In this document: in pieces, positions 27,220 to 35,104 of the stretch | How the letters are laid out: the number at the start of each line of letters is the position of its first letter | Position numbering within the stretch: the first letter of the stretch is position 1 | Assembly (NCBI RefSeq): GCF_006829085.1 | Contig: NZ_BJTC01000009.1 | Location: forward strand, 124,001-188,000 | Length of the DNA: 64,000 bases | Source: Chryseobacterium sp. ON_d1 | GTDB lineage: Bacteria > Bacteroidota > Bacteroidia > Flavobacteriales > Weeksellaceae | Direction of reading: 5' to 3' | Program-made: the position numbers and the translations under genes | Notes under the pieces: model-generated | Databases searched by the model: none | What the model saw: only the letters and a program-made list of their open reading frames with translations | What the model was told of the DNA's origin: nothing

Positions 27220-28110
27220 TTAAGAAAAGAAATCTGAAATTCGTGGAAGCCCTGTCTGCGAACCTTTGCCTCCTGAAACTCTTGAGGAAACTTCATTTCC
27301 GAATTTCACACATTCCTCAATAGAGTTTCCATGACAAAGTGCTATGGCAAATCCTGAAGTAAAGGCATCCCCCATCCCCATTTTATAAACGGTTTCATCC
27401 TTATCATTTCTATAATATTTCATCTCAGTACCGTCAAAATAAATGGTAGAATTGGTATCATCCCTTACAAAAACCTTATTGAAATATTTTTTAAGGACTT
27501 CTTCTCTTTTTTCTTCTCCGAAAATAATATATAATTCGTTGCTTTTAGCCACGATAAAATCAACTTTTCCCAAAATATCTTCACTTACTCTCATGGCAGG
27601 AGAAGCATACAATCCTACTTTTTTTCCGTACTGTTTGGCTTTTTTCACGGTATGCTCTACGACTTCCATAGAAACCTCCAGCTGTACCAGCACAAGATCT
27701 GTAGTATGAAAATATTTGTCTGCTTCGTCTATATGCGATTTACGAAGATATTTATTGGCTGCAGGTACCACAACGATAGCAGCACTTCCGTGAGAAGTTG
27801 TCACATACGCTGTCCCCGTAGCCTCCTTATCGGTTTCATGAACAAAACCTACATTCACATTTTCACTCACCAGATTTCTCATGATCTGCTGGCCAAGAGG
27901 ATCCATCCCTACACATCCGATGAAGTATACACTAGCTCCTAATCTGGAGGTTCCTACCGCCTGATTAGCTCCTTTACCACCAAAATAACTGTCTGACTTA
28001 ACGGCCAAAACCGTTTCGTTAGGCAAAGGAAGTTTTTCGGTTTCAAGAACCAGATCTATGGATGAGCTGCCCACAACAATAATACGGGGCTGTTCTGACG
28101 AGAAATTCAT
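27220..28110 (-). CDS. PfkB-family carbohydrate kinase (ribokinase-like)
   Basis: A 296-residue sugar kinase. PfkB signature 1 is seen as YFGGKGANQAVGTSRLGA (about 42-59). The catalytic-base motif near the C-terminus is MGMGDAFTSGFA (about 244-255), with GMGD in place of the usual GAGD. Ribokinase phosphorylates D-ribose with ATP, and this is the closest likely activity. A related sugar or nucleoside cannot be excluded. The neighbours do not include transporters or an rbs operon. Confidence 0.85.
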   Translation of the reverse strand: MNFSSEQPRIIVVGSSSIDLVLETEKLPLPNETVLAVKSDSYFGGKGANQAVGTSRLGASVYFIGCVGMDPLGQQIMRNLVSENVNVGFVHETDKEATGTAYVTTSHGSAAIVVVPAANKYLRKSHIDEADKYFHTTDLVLVQLEVSMEVVEHTVKKAKQYGKKVGLYASPAMRVSEDILGKVDFIVAKSNELYIIFGEEKREEVLKKYFNKVFVRDDTNSTIYFDGTEMKYYRNDKDETVYKMGMGDAFTSGFAIALCHGNSIEECVKFGNEVSSRVSGGKGSQTGLPRISDFFS

Positions 28111-28177
28111 TGTGTTTTGTATTAGCTTTAAAGTTTATACCTGATAAAATTAAGTCTCTAAAATAACTAATTTTAAT

Positions 28178-28813
28178 TTAACTTATTTCTATAAATTCAG
28201 TAATTATTTTTACCGGCTGCTGATCTTTGTTATAAGCTATATAACTGGCATAAAATCCTTCTCCATATCCTGTTTCAAAAGCAAAGATCGTCCCCGGGTG
28301 TTCCTTTGCAGGTTTCAGAAAGGCATACTGATCTATGGCTCCGTTTTCATCAAAGAAGTAATCATGAAAAAATTCTTCGTAGATTCCCATAAAATCACCT
28401 CCTTTATTCTGATACAATCTCTGTTCAAGTTCATTGAGACTGTTTTGGGTATCAACATCCATAAAACATCCCATTCCACTTTCTACAGGATATCCAAAAA
28501 CTTCCCCTTCCTCCAGATCTTTTATTTTCTGCCCTGACGTGGTTGCCAGTTTCCACTCTTTAACTTCAGAATTACTGAATATGATCTCTGCATAGGCCAC
28601 GCAGTTACTTTCCCGTTCTTTGTGCAGCATTACAGAAAAGTCTCCTTTGGGGAATTCTGTAGTGAAAGGAAGCATATCATTGGTGATCAACGGATCGCAG
28701 GCAACCAGCTTTCCACTGGAAAGATAAATCTTCCCTACTTCAAAACTTTCCAGCAACGGACTTTCTACAAAGTCTTTCGAGAATAGCTTTTTTATGTTTT
28801 CTATATGTGTCAT
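28178..28813 (-). CDS. DUF4241 protein
   Basis: A 211-residue cytoplasmic protein that fits the DUF4241 family. It has an N-terminal LYLSSGKLVACDPL-like region, GYPVESGMGCFMDVDTQ in the middle and a GTIFAFETGYGEGFYASY segment at the C-terminus. The family has no assigned function and often occurs near immunity or toxin genes, but no toxin is seen here. It is a single gene, separated from valS by a strong hairpin. Confidence 0.8.
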   Translation of the reverse strand: MTHIENIKKLFSKDFVESPLLESFEVGKIYLSSGKLVACDPLITNDMLPFTTEFPKGDFSVMLHKERESNCVAYAEIIFSNSEVKEWKLATTSGQKIKDLEEGEVFGYPVESGMGCFMDVDTQNSLNELEQRLYQNKGGDFMGIYEEFFHDYFFDENGAIDQYAFLKPAKEHPGTIFAFETGYGEGFYASYIAYNKDQQPVKIITEFIEIS

Positions 28814-28834
28814 TTTTATTTATTCTTTAAACCA

Positions 28835-28872
28835 TCAGGCTGGATACAATTCATTATGTGTATCCAGCCTGA
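28835..28872 (-). terminator. Hairpin after valS
   Basis: A perfect 14-bp stem TCAGGCTGGATACA/TGTATCCAGCCTGA with a 10-nt loop, 29 bp after the valS stop. The T-tract on the minus strand is weak, so termination efficiency is uncertain. Confidence 0.7.
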
Positions 28873-28900
28873 GATTTCTGACAAATTTATTGTCTATATT

Positions 28901-31516
28901 TTACAAACTTTTCAGTTTCTCTTCAAGGATCGCAATCTTATCTAAGGCATCTTTCTGTTTTTGACGCTCTACCTCTACGATTTCCGGTTTTGCATTCGCC
29001 ACAAATTTTTCATTGGAAAGCTTCTTTTCCACTGAAACCAGGAATCCTTTCAGGTATTTCAGTTCTTCTTCAGTCTTAGCTTTTTCCTCTCCTAAATCTA
29101 AGTTTTCACTTAAAGGAATAGAAACTTCAGTTGCTCCTACCAGGAAGGTAAAGCTTGGCTTATCTGTTTTCTGTCCGAAGTGGATTTCAGAAACATTAGC
29201 CAGCTTTCTTACCACTGCTTCATTGGCAAACTCAGAAGCATTGGTATAAATCTCAGCAGCTTCTCTTGGTGAAATTCCTTTTGTCTGACGGTAATTTCTA
29301 ACCCCTGAAATCAATTCCGCAGCAGTTTCAAAATTTTTAATAATATTTTCATCAAACTGTCCCACCTCTTTCTGCTGAGCAATCACCAAAGCTTCATCAA
29401 TCTTCCTTTCTGAGATGGTTTGCCACAATTCTTCAGTTAAGAAAGGCATGAACGGGTGAAGCAACTTCATCAGTTCTTCAAAGAAATAGATGGTTTTGTT
29501 ATATACTTCTTTTGAAACCCCTTCTCCATAGTTAGGCTTAATCGCTTCAAGATACCAACCGCAAAAATCATCCCAAATTAATTTATAGATCAAATGCAGT
29601 GCATCGGAAATTCTGAACTTCTCAAACTGATCATTGATTTCAAAGATTGTTTTGTTCAATTTATTTTCAAACCATTCAATAGCCTGGTTATCGGTAGCAG
29701 CAGCTGGTTTGTCTTCATGATTCCACATATTGATCAGACGGAAAGCATTCCAGATCTTCGTCATGAAATTTCTTCCCTGAAGCATTAAATCTTCATCAAA
29801 AAGAAGGTCATTTCCAGCTGCAGAACTCAATAGAATTCCTACACGTACACCATCAGCACCATATTTATCCATTAATTCAAGAGGATCCGGAGAGTTTCCA
29901 AGAGATTTTGACATCTTTCTTCTCTGCTTATCTCTTACAATCCCTGTAAAATATACATTCTTGAACGGTACTTCTTTTCTGTATTCCAGCCCTGCCATAA
30001 TCATTCTGGCTACCCAGAAGAAAATAATATCCGGTCCGGTTACAAGATCAGAAGTAGGATAATAATAATTAATATCTTTATTTTCTGGATCCAGTAACCC
30101 GTCAAATACAGACATTGGCCACAGCCATGATGAGAACCATGTATCTAATGCATCGTCATCCTGTCTAAGGTTTTCTAATGTTAAACCTGCATTTCCAGTT
30201 TTTTGCTTCGCCAGTTCTAAAGCCTCTTCTTTGGTTTCTGCTACTACAAAATCTTCATCCCCTTCTCCATAGTAATACGCAGGAATCTGCTGTCCCCACC
30301 AAAGCTGACGCGAAATATTCCAGTCACGGATATTTTCCATCCAGTGCTTATAGGTGTTCTTAAACTTCTCCGGATAGAACTTTACTTCATCATCCATTAC
30401 AACATCCAAAGCCGGCTTGGCAATTTCAGCCATTTTAAGGAACCACTGTACTGAAACTTTGGGCTCAATAACAGCCCCTGTTCTCTCAGAAGTTCCTACT
30501 TTATTTACATAATCTTCAGCCTTAAGCAAAAGATCTTTTTCTTCAAGTTCTTTAGCGATCTGTTTTCTTACTTCAAATCTGTTTTTCCCTGCATAATGTA
30601 ATCCATGCTCATTAAGATTTCCATCATCGTCAAGAGCATCAATCATTTTCAGCTGATGTTTCTGTCCGATCTCGTAATCATTGATATCATGGGCAGGAGT
30701 AATTTTCAACGCTCCTGTTCCGAATTCAATATCAACATATTCATCCTCGATAATCGGGATTACTCTGTCAACAATCGGTACAATTACGTTTTTACCTTTC
30801 AGATGGGCATATCTTTCATCGTTAGGATTGATGCATACCGCTGTATCTCCAAAAATAGTTTCGGGACGTGTAGTCGCCACTGAAAGAAACTCTTCTGAAC
30901 CTTCAATCTTATATTTAAGGAAATATAATTTCCCGTTTTGCTCTTTAAATATTACCTCCTCATCAGAAATATTGGTTTTCGCTTCCGGATCCCAGTTGAC
31001 CATCCTGTAACCTCTGTAGATCAGCCCTTTATTATAAAGGTCTACAAAGCTTTTGATAACCTGTTGCGAAAGTTTATCTTCCATAGTGAATCTGGTTCTG
31101 TCCCAGTCACATGAACATCCTAATTTTTTGAGCTGCTCAAGAATGGTTCCGCCATATTTATTGGTCCAGTCCCAGGCATGAGTTAAAAACTCTTCACGGG
31201 TAATATCTGATTTACTGACTCCTTCAGATTTCAGTTTAGCAACAACTTTAGCTTCGGTAGCAATGGAAGCATGATCTGTTCCCGGAATCCAACAAGCATT
31301 AAATCCGCGCATTCTTGCACGGCGGACCAGAACATCCTGAAGGGTATTATTCAACATATGCCCCATGTGTAATATCCCCGTTACGTTTGGCGGAGGAATG
31401 ACCACGGTATATGGTGGTTTGTCATTAGGCTCTGAGTGGAAAAATTTATTTTCCAGCCAGTAATTGTACCATTTCTGTTCTGTTTCCTGTGGATTGTACT
31501 TTTCTGAAATCTGCAT
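28901..31516 (-). CDS. valS: Valyl-tRNA synthetase
   Basis: An 871-residue class I synthetase that charges tRNA-Val and edits mischarged threonine. HIGH is seen as PNVTGILHMGHM (about 46-57) and KMSKS as KMSKSLGNSPDP. The editing (CP1) domain occupies the middle and the C-terminal helix is a coiled coil (EEKAKTEEELKYL). I start at ATG 31516 (MQISEKYNPQETEQK), as the 8-residue extension is not conserved. It is transcribed divergently from the DUF1573 gene. A TAnnTTTG element (31545-31552) lies 28 bp upstream. Confidence 0.97.
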   Translation of the reverse strand: MQISEKYNPQETEQKWYNYWLENKFFHSEPNDKPPYTVVIPPPNVTGILHMGHMLNNTLQDVLVRRARMRGFNACWIPGTDHASIATEAKVVAKLKSEGVSKSDITREEFLTHAWDWTNKYGGTILEQLKKLGCSCDWDRTRFTMEDKLSQQVIKSFVDLYNKGLIYRGYRMVNWDPEAKTNISDEEVIFKEQNGKLYFLKYKIEGSEEFLSVATTRPETIFGDTAVCINPNDERYAHLKGKNVIVPIVDRVIPIIEDEYVDIEFGTGALKITPAHDINDYEIGQKHQLKMIDALDDDGNLNEHGLHYAGKNRFEVRKQIAKELEEKDLLLKAEDYVNKVGTSERTGAVIEPKVSVQWFLKMAEIAKPALDVVMDDEVKFYPEKFKNTYKHWMENIRDWNISRQLWWGQQIPAYYYGEGDEDFVVAETKEEALELAKQKTGNAGLTLENLRQDDDALDTWFSSWLWPMSVFDGLLDPENKDINYYYPTSDLVTGPDIIFFWVARMIMAGLEYRKEVPFKNVYFTGIVRDKQRRKMSKSLGNSPDPLELMDKYGADGVRVGILLSSAAGNDLLFDEDLMLQGRNFMTKIWNAFRLINMWNHEDKPAAATDNQAIEWFENKLNKTIFEINDQFEKFRISDALHLIYKLIWDDFCGWYLEAIKPNYGEGVSKEVYNKTIYFFEELMKLLHPFMPFLTEELWQTISERKIDEALVIAQQKEVGQFDENIIKNFETAAELISGVRNYRQTKGISPREAAEIYTNASEFANEAVVRKLANVSEIHFGQKTDKPSFTFLVGATEVSIPLSENLDLGEEKAKTEEELKYLKGFLVSVEKKLSNEKFVANAKPEIVEVERQKQKDALDKIAILEEKLKSL

Positions 31517-31544
31517 AAATTCTATTTCTTTGGCTTGCAATTTG

Positions 31545-31552
31545 CAAAAATA
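31545..31552 (-). promoter_or_regulatory. -7 promoter element of valS
   Basis: TATTTTTG on the minus strand, an exact TAnnTTTG match, 28 bp before the valS ATG. No clear -33. Confidence 0.4.
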
Positions 31553-31594
31553 GTCTAAAGAAAAAAATTTTTAAGCATGAATTAAAATAATTTT

Positions 31595-31602
31595 TAACTT
31601 TG
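31595..31602 (+). promoter_or_regulatory. -7 promoter element of the DUF1573 gene
   Basis: TAACTTTG, an exact TAnnTTTG match, 42 bp before ATG 31645. It supports that start over the upstream one at 31600. Confidence 0.4.
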
Positions 31603-31644
31603 TTTCACAAAATTTATCTAACAAACATATTAACATTCAAGAAT

Positions 31645-32109
31645 ATGAAAAAACTAATTGCAGGAATTGCACTATTCGGGACATTTGCTCTGGCATCTGC
31701 ACAAACAATTACATTTGATAAAACAACTTTCGATTACGGAACGATCAAGCCTAATGCTGATGGTACAAGATTCTTTACAGTAACGAATTCAGGTGATAAG
31801 CCTTTGATCCTTTCAAATGTAAAGCCTTCTTGTGGATGTACGACTCCTGAATTCAGTCAGGATCCGATCATGCCGGGTAAATCTGCTAAGATTAAGGTTG
31901 GGTATAACACAGCAATCCCTGGACCTTTCAACAAAATGATTGAAGTTTTCTCTAATGACCCTGCAAACAACAGAAGTGTAATCTACATCAAAGGTAACGT
32001 AGATGCTAACGCTCCTGAGCCAAAAGTATTGACTCCTGCTGAGCAGAAAGAAGCTGCTAAAGCTGAGAAAAAAGCTGCAAAACTTGCTAAAAAGGCTGCT
32101 GCAAAGTAA
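31645..32109 (+). CDS. Secreted DUF1573 protein
   Basis: A 154-residue exported protein with a signal peptide (MKKLIAGIALFGTFALASAQ). An Ig-like DUF1573 domain follows, with the hallmark KPSCGCTTPEF and SNDPANN. The C-terminus is a lysine/alanine-rich tail (KAEKKAAKLAKKAAAK). The family is common and abundant in Bacteroidetes. Its role is not established and the fold suggests a periplasmic binding or structural function. I start at ATG 31645, as the upstream 15 residues would displace the signal peptide and overlap the promoter. Confidence 0.88.
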   Translation: MKKLIAGIALFGTFALASAQTITFDKTTFDYGTIKPNADGTRFFTVTNSGDKPLILSNVKPSCGCTTPEFSQDPIMPGKSAKIKVGYNTAIPGPFNKMIEVFSNDPANNRSVIYIKGNVDANAPEPKVLTPAEQKEAAKAEKKAAKLAKKAAAK

Positions 32110-32129
32110 GCTCTACTCAAAAAATAAAG

Positions 32130-32157
32130 AAACCGTCTCTATTGAGGCGGTTTTTTT
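32130..32157 (+). terminator. Intrinsic terminator of the DUF1573 gene
   Basis: AAACCGTCTC/GAGGCGGTTT, a 10-bp stem with one G-T pair, followed by TTTTTTT. It lies 20 bp after the stop. Confidence 0.85.
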
Positions 32158-32241
32158 ATTACATTTATGTTGGATTAGGTTGCAGATGATAGGTAATAGT
32201 CTGCAGTAAATGTATTGACATTGATCAAATATATTATTTAG

Positions 32242-32303
32242 GTTTTGGCTGAAGCCCCGGGATTTACCTTTAAATGGATGGGCTAAAGCCCTCCCTATTG
32301 AAT
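32242..32303. repeat. Dispersed palindromic element, copy 2 (GGCTAAAGCC type)
   Basis: GTTTTGGCTGAAGCCCCGGG followed about 30 bp later by GGGCTAAAGCCCTCCC and TATTGAAT. It shares layout and sequence with the copy at 19893-19962. Confidence 0.65.
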
Positions 32304-32317
32304 TTTAATATCAAAAT

Positions 32318-32389
32318 CTTTTTAACTTTTTAACTTTTTAACTTTTTAACTTTTTAACTTTTTAACTTTTTAACTTTTTAACTTTTTAA
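32318..32389. repeat. Octanucleotide tandem array (CTTTTTAA, nine copies)
   Basis: Nine perfect copies of CTTTTTAA, followed by a degenerate unit, end about 10 bp before the PPK2 ATG at 32408. The array occupies the expected promoter/leader region of that gene. Confidence 0.95.
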
Positions 32390-32407
32390 TTTTTTAATCT
32401 TAAATAT

Positions 32408-33277
32408 ATGGACACCAATTTCTCAGATGACTTCAAGATAAACGGAAAATTTTCAATAAAAAAAGCTTCAACTTCCTATAAAGGAAAGCTCACTAAAGAA
32501 GAAGGAGAGCAGATGCTGATTCAGGAGAAAGAAAAGCTCCGTGAACTGCAGGAAAAGTTATATGCCGACGGGAGCCAGTCTCTGTTGGTTGTATTACAGG
32601 CTATGGATGCCGCAGGGAAAGACAGCATGATAGAACATGTTTTCGGAGGAGTGAATCCCCAGGGATGTAATGTAACCAGTTTTAAGACACCCAGTTCCAA
32701 AGAATATTCCCATGATTTTCTATGGAGGCATTATCTGGCTCTTCCACAAAAAGGAATGATAGGAATTTTCAACCGTTCCCATTATGAAAGCGTTCTTGTA
32801 TGCAAAGTGCATCCTGAATATAATCTGAGTGAAAAAACATGGTCTTCCGTAAAAGATTTCGATGCCAAATTTTGGGAAAACAGATATGAAAGCATCCGGA
32901 ATTTTGAAAAACACCTTTCACAGAACGGAACCACAGTTGTAAAAATCTTTTTAAACGTATCTAAAGATGAACAGAAAAAAAGGCTCTTGGATCGAATTGA
33001 TGAACAGGAAAAAAACTGGAAATTCTCTGCAGGAGATCTTCCGGAAAGAGCATTATTCGATCAGTATATGGAAGCCTATGAAACAGCTATTAACGAAACA
33101 TCAAAAGAGCATGCTCCATGGTATGTTCTTCCAGCTGACAACAAGTGGTTTGCAAGAGTAGCTGCTATCCAGATCATTATTGATACGCTGGAAAAAATGA
33201 ATCTTAAATACCCTATCCTTTCCGATAAAGACAGGCAGGAATTACAGGATTCCAAAAAACAATTGGAGAGCGAATAA
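32408..33277 (+). CDS. Polyphosphate kinase 2 family protein
   Basis: A 289-residue cytoplasmic kinase. Walker A is seen in LQAMDAAGKDSMIEHVF (about 60-76), Walker B in IGIFNRSHYE, and the lid in LLDRIDEQEKNWKFS. PPK2 enzymes use polyphosphate to phosphorylate nucleoside mono- or diphosphates. The single-domain length fits class III enzymes that use AMP and ADP, though class cannot be fixed by eye. The ATG follows an octanucleotide array. No ppk1 or exopolyphosphatase is adjacent. Confidence 0.9.
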   Translation: MDTNFSDDFKINGKFSIKKASTSYKGKLTKEEGEQMLIQEKEKLRELQEKLYADGSQSLLVVLQAMDAAGKDSMIEHVFGGVNPQGCNVTSFKTPSSKEYSHDFLWRHYLALPQKGMIGIFNRSHYESVLVCKVHPEYNLSEKTWSSVKDFDAKFWENRYESIRNFEKHLSQNGTTVVKIFLNVSKDEQKKRLLDRIDEQEKNWKFSAGDLPERALFDQYMEAYETAINETSKEHAPWYVLPADNKWFARVAAIQIIIDTLEKMNLKYPILSDKDRQELQDSKKQLESE

Positions 33278-33369
33278 AATTGGGCTGTAAGAAGGAAGCA
33301 TGAAGATGGAGATTTAAATCATTACGTTTAGAAAACTTCACTCTTCCAGCTTCTAACTTTCAGCTTTTA

Positions 33370-33704
33370 AAAAAAATCACGAGAAAATCTATAAGCCGGA
33401 TTCTGTACTTCTGAAGAAGTGCCTGTTATTTATCTGCGTGCTACATTGCTGCAGCACTTGAGCTGATTACCCCTCGGTTTTCAGGACGAGCCGCCCCTAT
33501 TTTCATTGCTGAAAAGAACCGATATACTTACCATTGCACCGCAAAGAGTTTACCTGGTTTCACTACAGCCGAACTGTACCTGCTTTCTGTTGCACTTGTC
33601 CTACCCTCACGGGTGACGGATGTTATCCGCTTTGCTGCTCTGTGGTGTCCGGACTTTCCTACCTCCCGCTAAACGGGAAATCAACAGGCCGATTTTCTCG
33701 CGGA
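33370..33704 (-). ncRNA. rnpB: RNase P RNA (class A)
   Basis: The minus strand shows the conserved GAGGAAAGTCCGGACACC near its 5' part and ACAGAATCCGGCTTAT near the 3' end. The 5' CGCGAGAAAATC (from 33702) pairs with GATTTTCTCGTG (ending 33378) as helix P1, and a T-tract follows at 33376-33367. It is the catalytic RNA of RNase P, which trims tRNA 5' ends. A -7 element TACCTTTG is at 33707-33714, directly upstream. The ends are estimated to within a few bases. Confidence 0.95.
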
Positions 33705-33706
33705 GG

Positions 33707-33714
33707 CAAAGGTA
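33707..33714 (-). promoter_or_regulatory. -7 promoter element of rnpB
   Basis: TACCTTTG on the minus strand matches TAnnTTTG exactly and lies 5 bp before the predicted 5' end of RNase P RNA. No -33 match was found. Confidence 0.5.
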
Positions 33715-33887
33715 CACAAATTTTGTGGTAAAAAGATAAAACAGCTAAACACCCCAATGGTTTTTGGTTCTGTATAAATGATCCTCATTTATAATATTTC
33801 TCTTTTACTTTTTTGCCTGTTTACTATTTTACATGATAATTTTCCCTAATTACCAGTTTATTATTATCTTCGTGCCATTATATATCT

Positions 33888-34379
33888 ATGAATTCCAGAG
33901 AAAAAGAATTTGCGCAGCTTATTAAGGATAATCAGGGACTGATTATCAAAGTATCGCGCCTGTATACCAATTCTCTGGAAGATGAGGAGGATCTTTTCCA
34001 GGAAATCGTGTTACAGCTCTGGAGAAGTTATGATTCTTTTAAAGGAAATTCCAAAATTTCCACATGGATGTACCGTGTAGCGCTCAATACAGCCATTACC
34101 CTCTTTAGAAAAAAAAGCAAAAGCCTTCCTACAAATGAGCTGGACATCAACCACAGGGATTTTGTGGAAGATGACGATGAAAAACAGCAGCAGGTATCAC
34201 TTTTGTATACTGTAATCAAGACTCTTCCTAATGTAGAAAGAGCCATTGTCATGATGTATCTTGACGATCTGCCATACAAGGATATTGCAGAAAACCTCGG
34301 AATCACTGAAGTCAATGCACGCGTGAAAATGAACAGATTAAAGAAAACCCTTAAAGAACAGATGGAAAAATATGCCTGA
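33888..34379 (+). CDS. ECF-type RNA polymerase sigma factor
   Basis: A 163-residue sigma factor with region 2 (DEEDLFQEIVLQLWRSYDSF, about 31-50), a short linker and region 4 (LPYKDIAENLGITEVNARVK, about 130-149) forming the -35 helix-turn-helix. It redirects RNA polymerase, usually in response to an envelope signal sensed by an anti-sigma factor. The next gene overlaps its end by 8 bases and encodes a membrane protein, which probably is that partner. A near-consensus TATCTTCG lies about 20 bp upstream. Confidence 0.92.
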   Translation: MNSREKEFAQLIKDNQGLIIKVSRLYTNSLEDEEDLFQEIVLQLWRSYDSFKGNSKISTWMYRVALNTAITLFRKKSKSLPTNELDINHRDFVEDDDEKQQQVSLLYTVIKTLPNVERAIVMMYLDDLPYKDIAENLGITEVNARVKMNRLKKTLKEQMEKYA

Positions 34380-35046
34380 ATTTGATTTAGACAGCTTTAA
34401 GAAAACGTGGCAGGAACAGCCTGTTCAGCCTAAATATGACAACAGTGAAATTCTTCAGATGTTGAACAGAAAGTCACGCAACTATGTGAAATATATTTTC
34501 TGGATCAGTGTTGTAGAATTACTGTTCTTTTCAGTATTGGGACTGTTCTACTTTTTCCCGGAAGAAGAGTCAGACAGTTTCCGTAAGATGCTTGAAAGAT
34601 TAGGAGCTCAGGAAGCTCCCGAAGCAGAAAATAATTTCGGTCATGTTTATCTGGCTATAAAAGTCTTAAGCCTGTTAATCACAGCCTATTTTGTATTGAA
34701 ATTTTATCAGAATTACCGGAAAATAAAGATCGAAGAAAACCTGAAAGGACTTATCACCAGGATCATTAAATTCAAAACCACCGTCAATGCTTTTATCCTG
34801 ATCAGCATTGTATTACTTTTAATATTCACTTTTGTACTGATTGCTTTTATATTTTATATATTGAATTCCCAGAATATACAGCCCAGCAGCTCCAATCTTA
34901 CCATTATTATTGTTGGAATTGCTGTAAGCACATTGCTCGCAGTCTCTATGATCTGGCTTTACTACAGACTGGTATATGGCACGATTATCAAAAAGCTTGA
35001 TAAAAATCTAAAACAGCTTAAAGAAATAGATTCTCAGGAAAATTAA
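34372..35046 (+). CDS. Membrane protein, probable partner of the ECF sigma factor
   Basis: A 224-residue protein with a cytoplasmic N-terminus of about 38 residues (DLDSFKKTWQEQPVQPKYDN) and four membrane helices (about 39-60, 86-107, 135-160, 170-197). A charged C-terminus ends KQLKEIDSQEN. It overlaps the sigma gene by 8 bases, so co-translation is likely. The short N-terminal part could bind the sigma factor. No zinc-binding anti-sigma motif (HxxxCxxC) is present. The anti-sigma role is inferred from position alone. Confidence 0.65.
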   Translation: MPEFDLDSFKKTWQEQPVQPKYDNSEILQMLNRKSRNYVKYIFWISVVELLFFSVLGLFYFFPEEESDSFRKMLERLGAQEAPEAENNFGHVYLAIKVLSLLITAYFVLKFYQNYRKIKIEENLKGLITRIIKFKTTVNAFILISIVLLLIFTFVLIAFIFYILNSQNIQPSSSNLTIIIVGIAVSTLLAVSMIWLYYRLVYGTIIKKLDKNLKQLKEIDSQEN

Positions 35047-35104
35047 TATCCATAGGCATAATTCGGGATATAATTATTAATTTTATTCCACCAAATCTTA
35101 AACT

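Noticed and set aside
32318..32389. CRISPR-like array
   Set aside because: Units are 8 bp and contiguous, with no spacers and no cas genes. It is a microsatellite.
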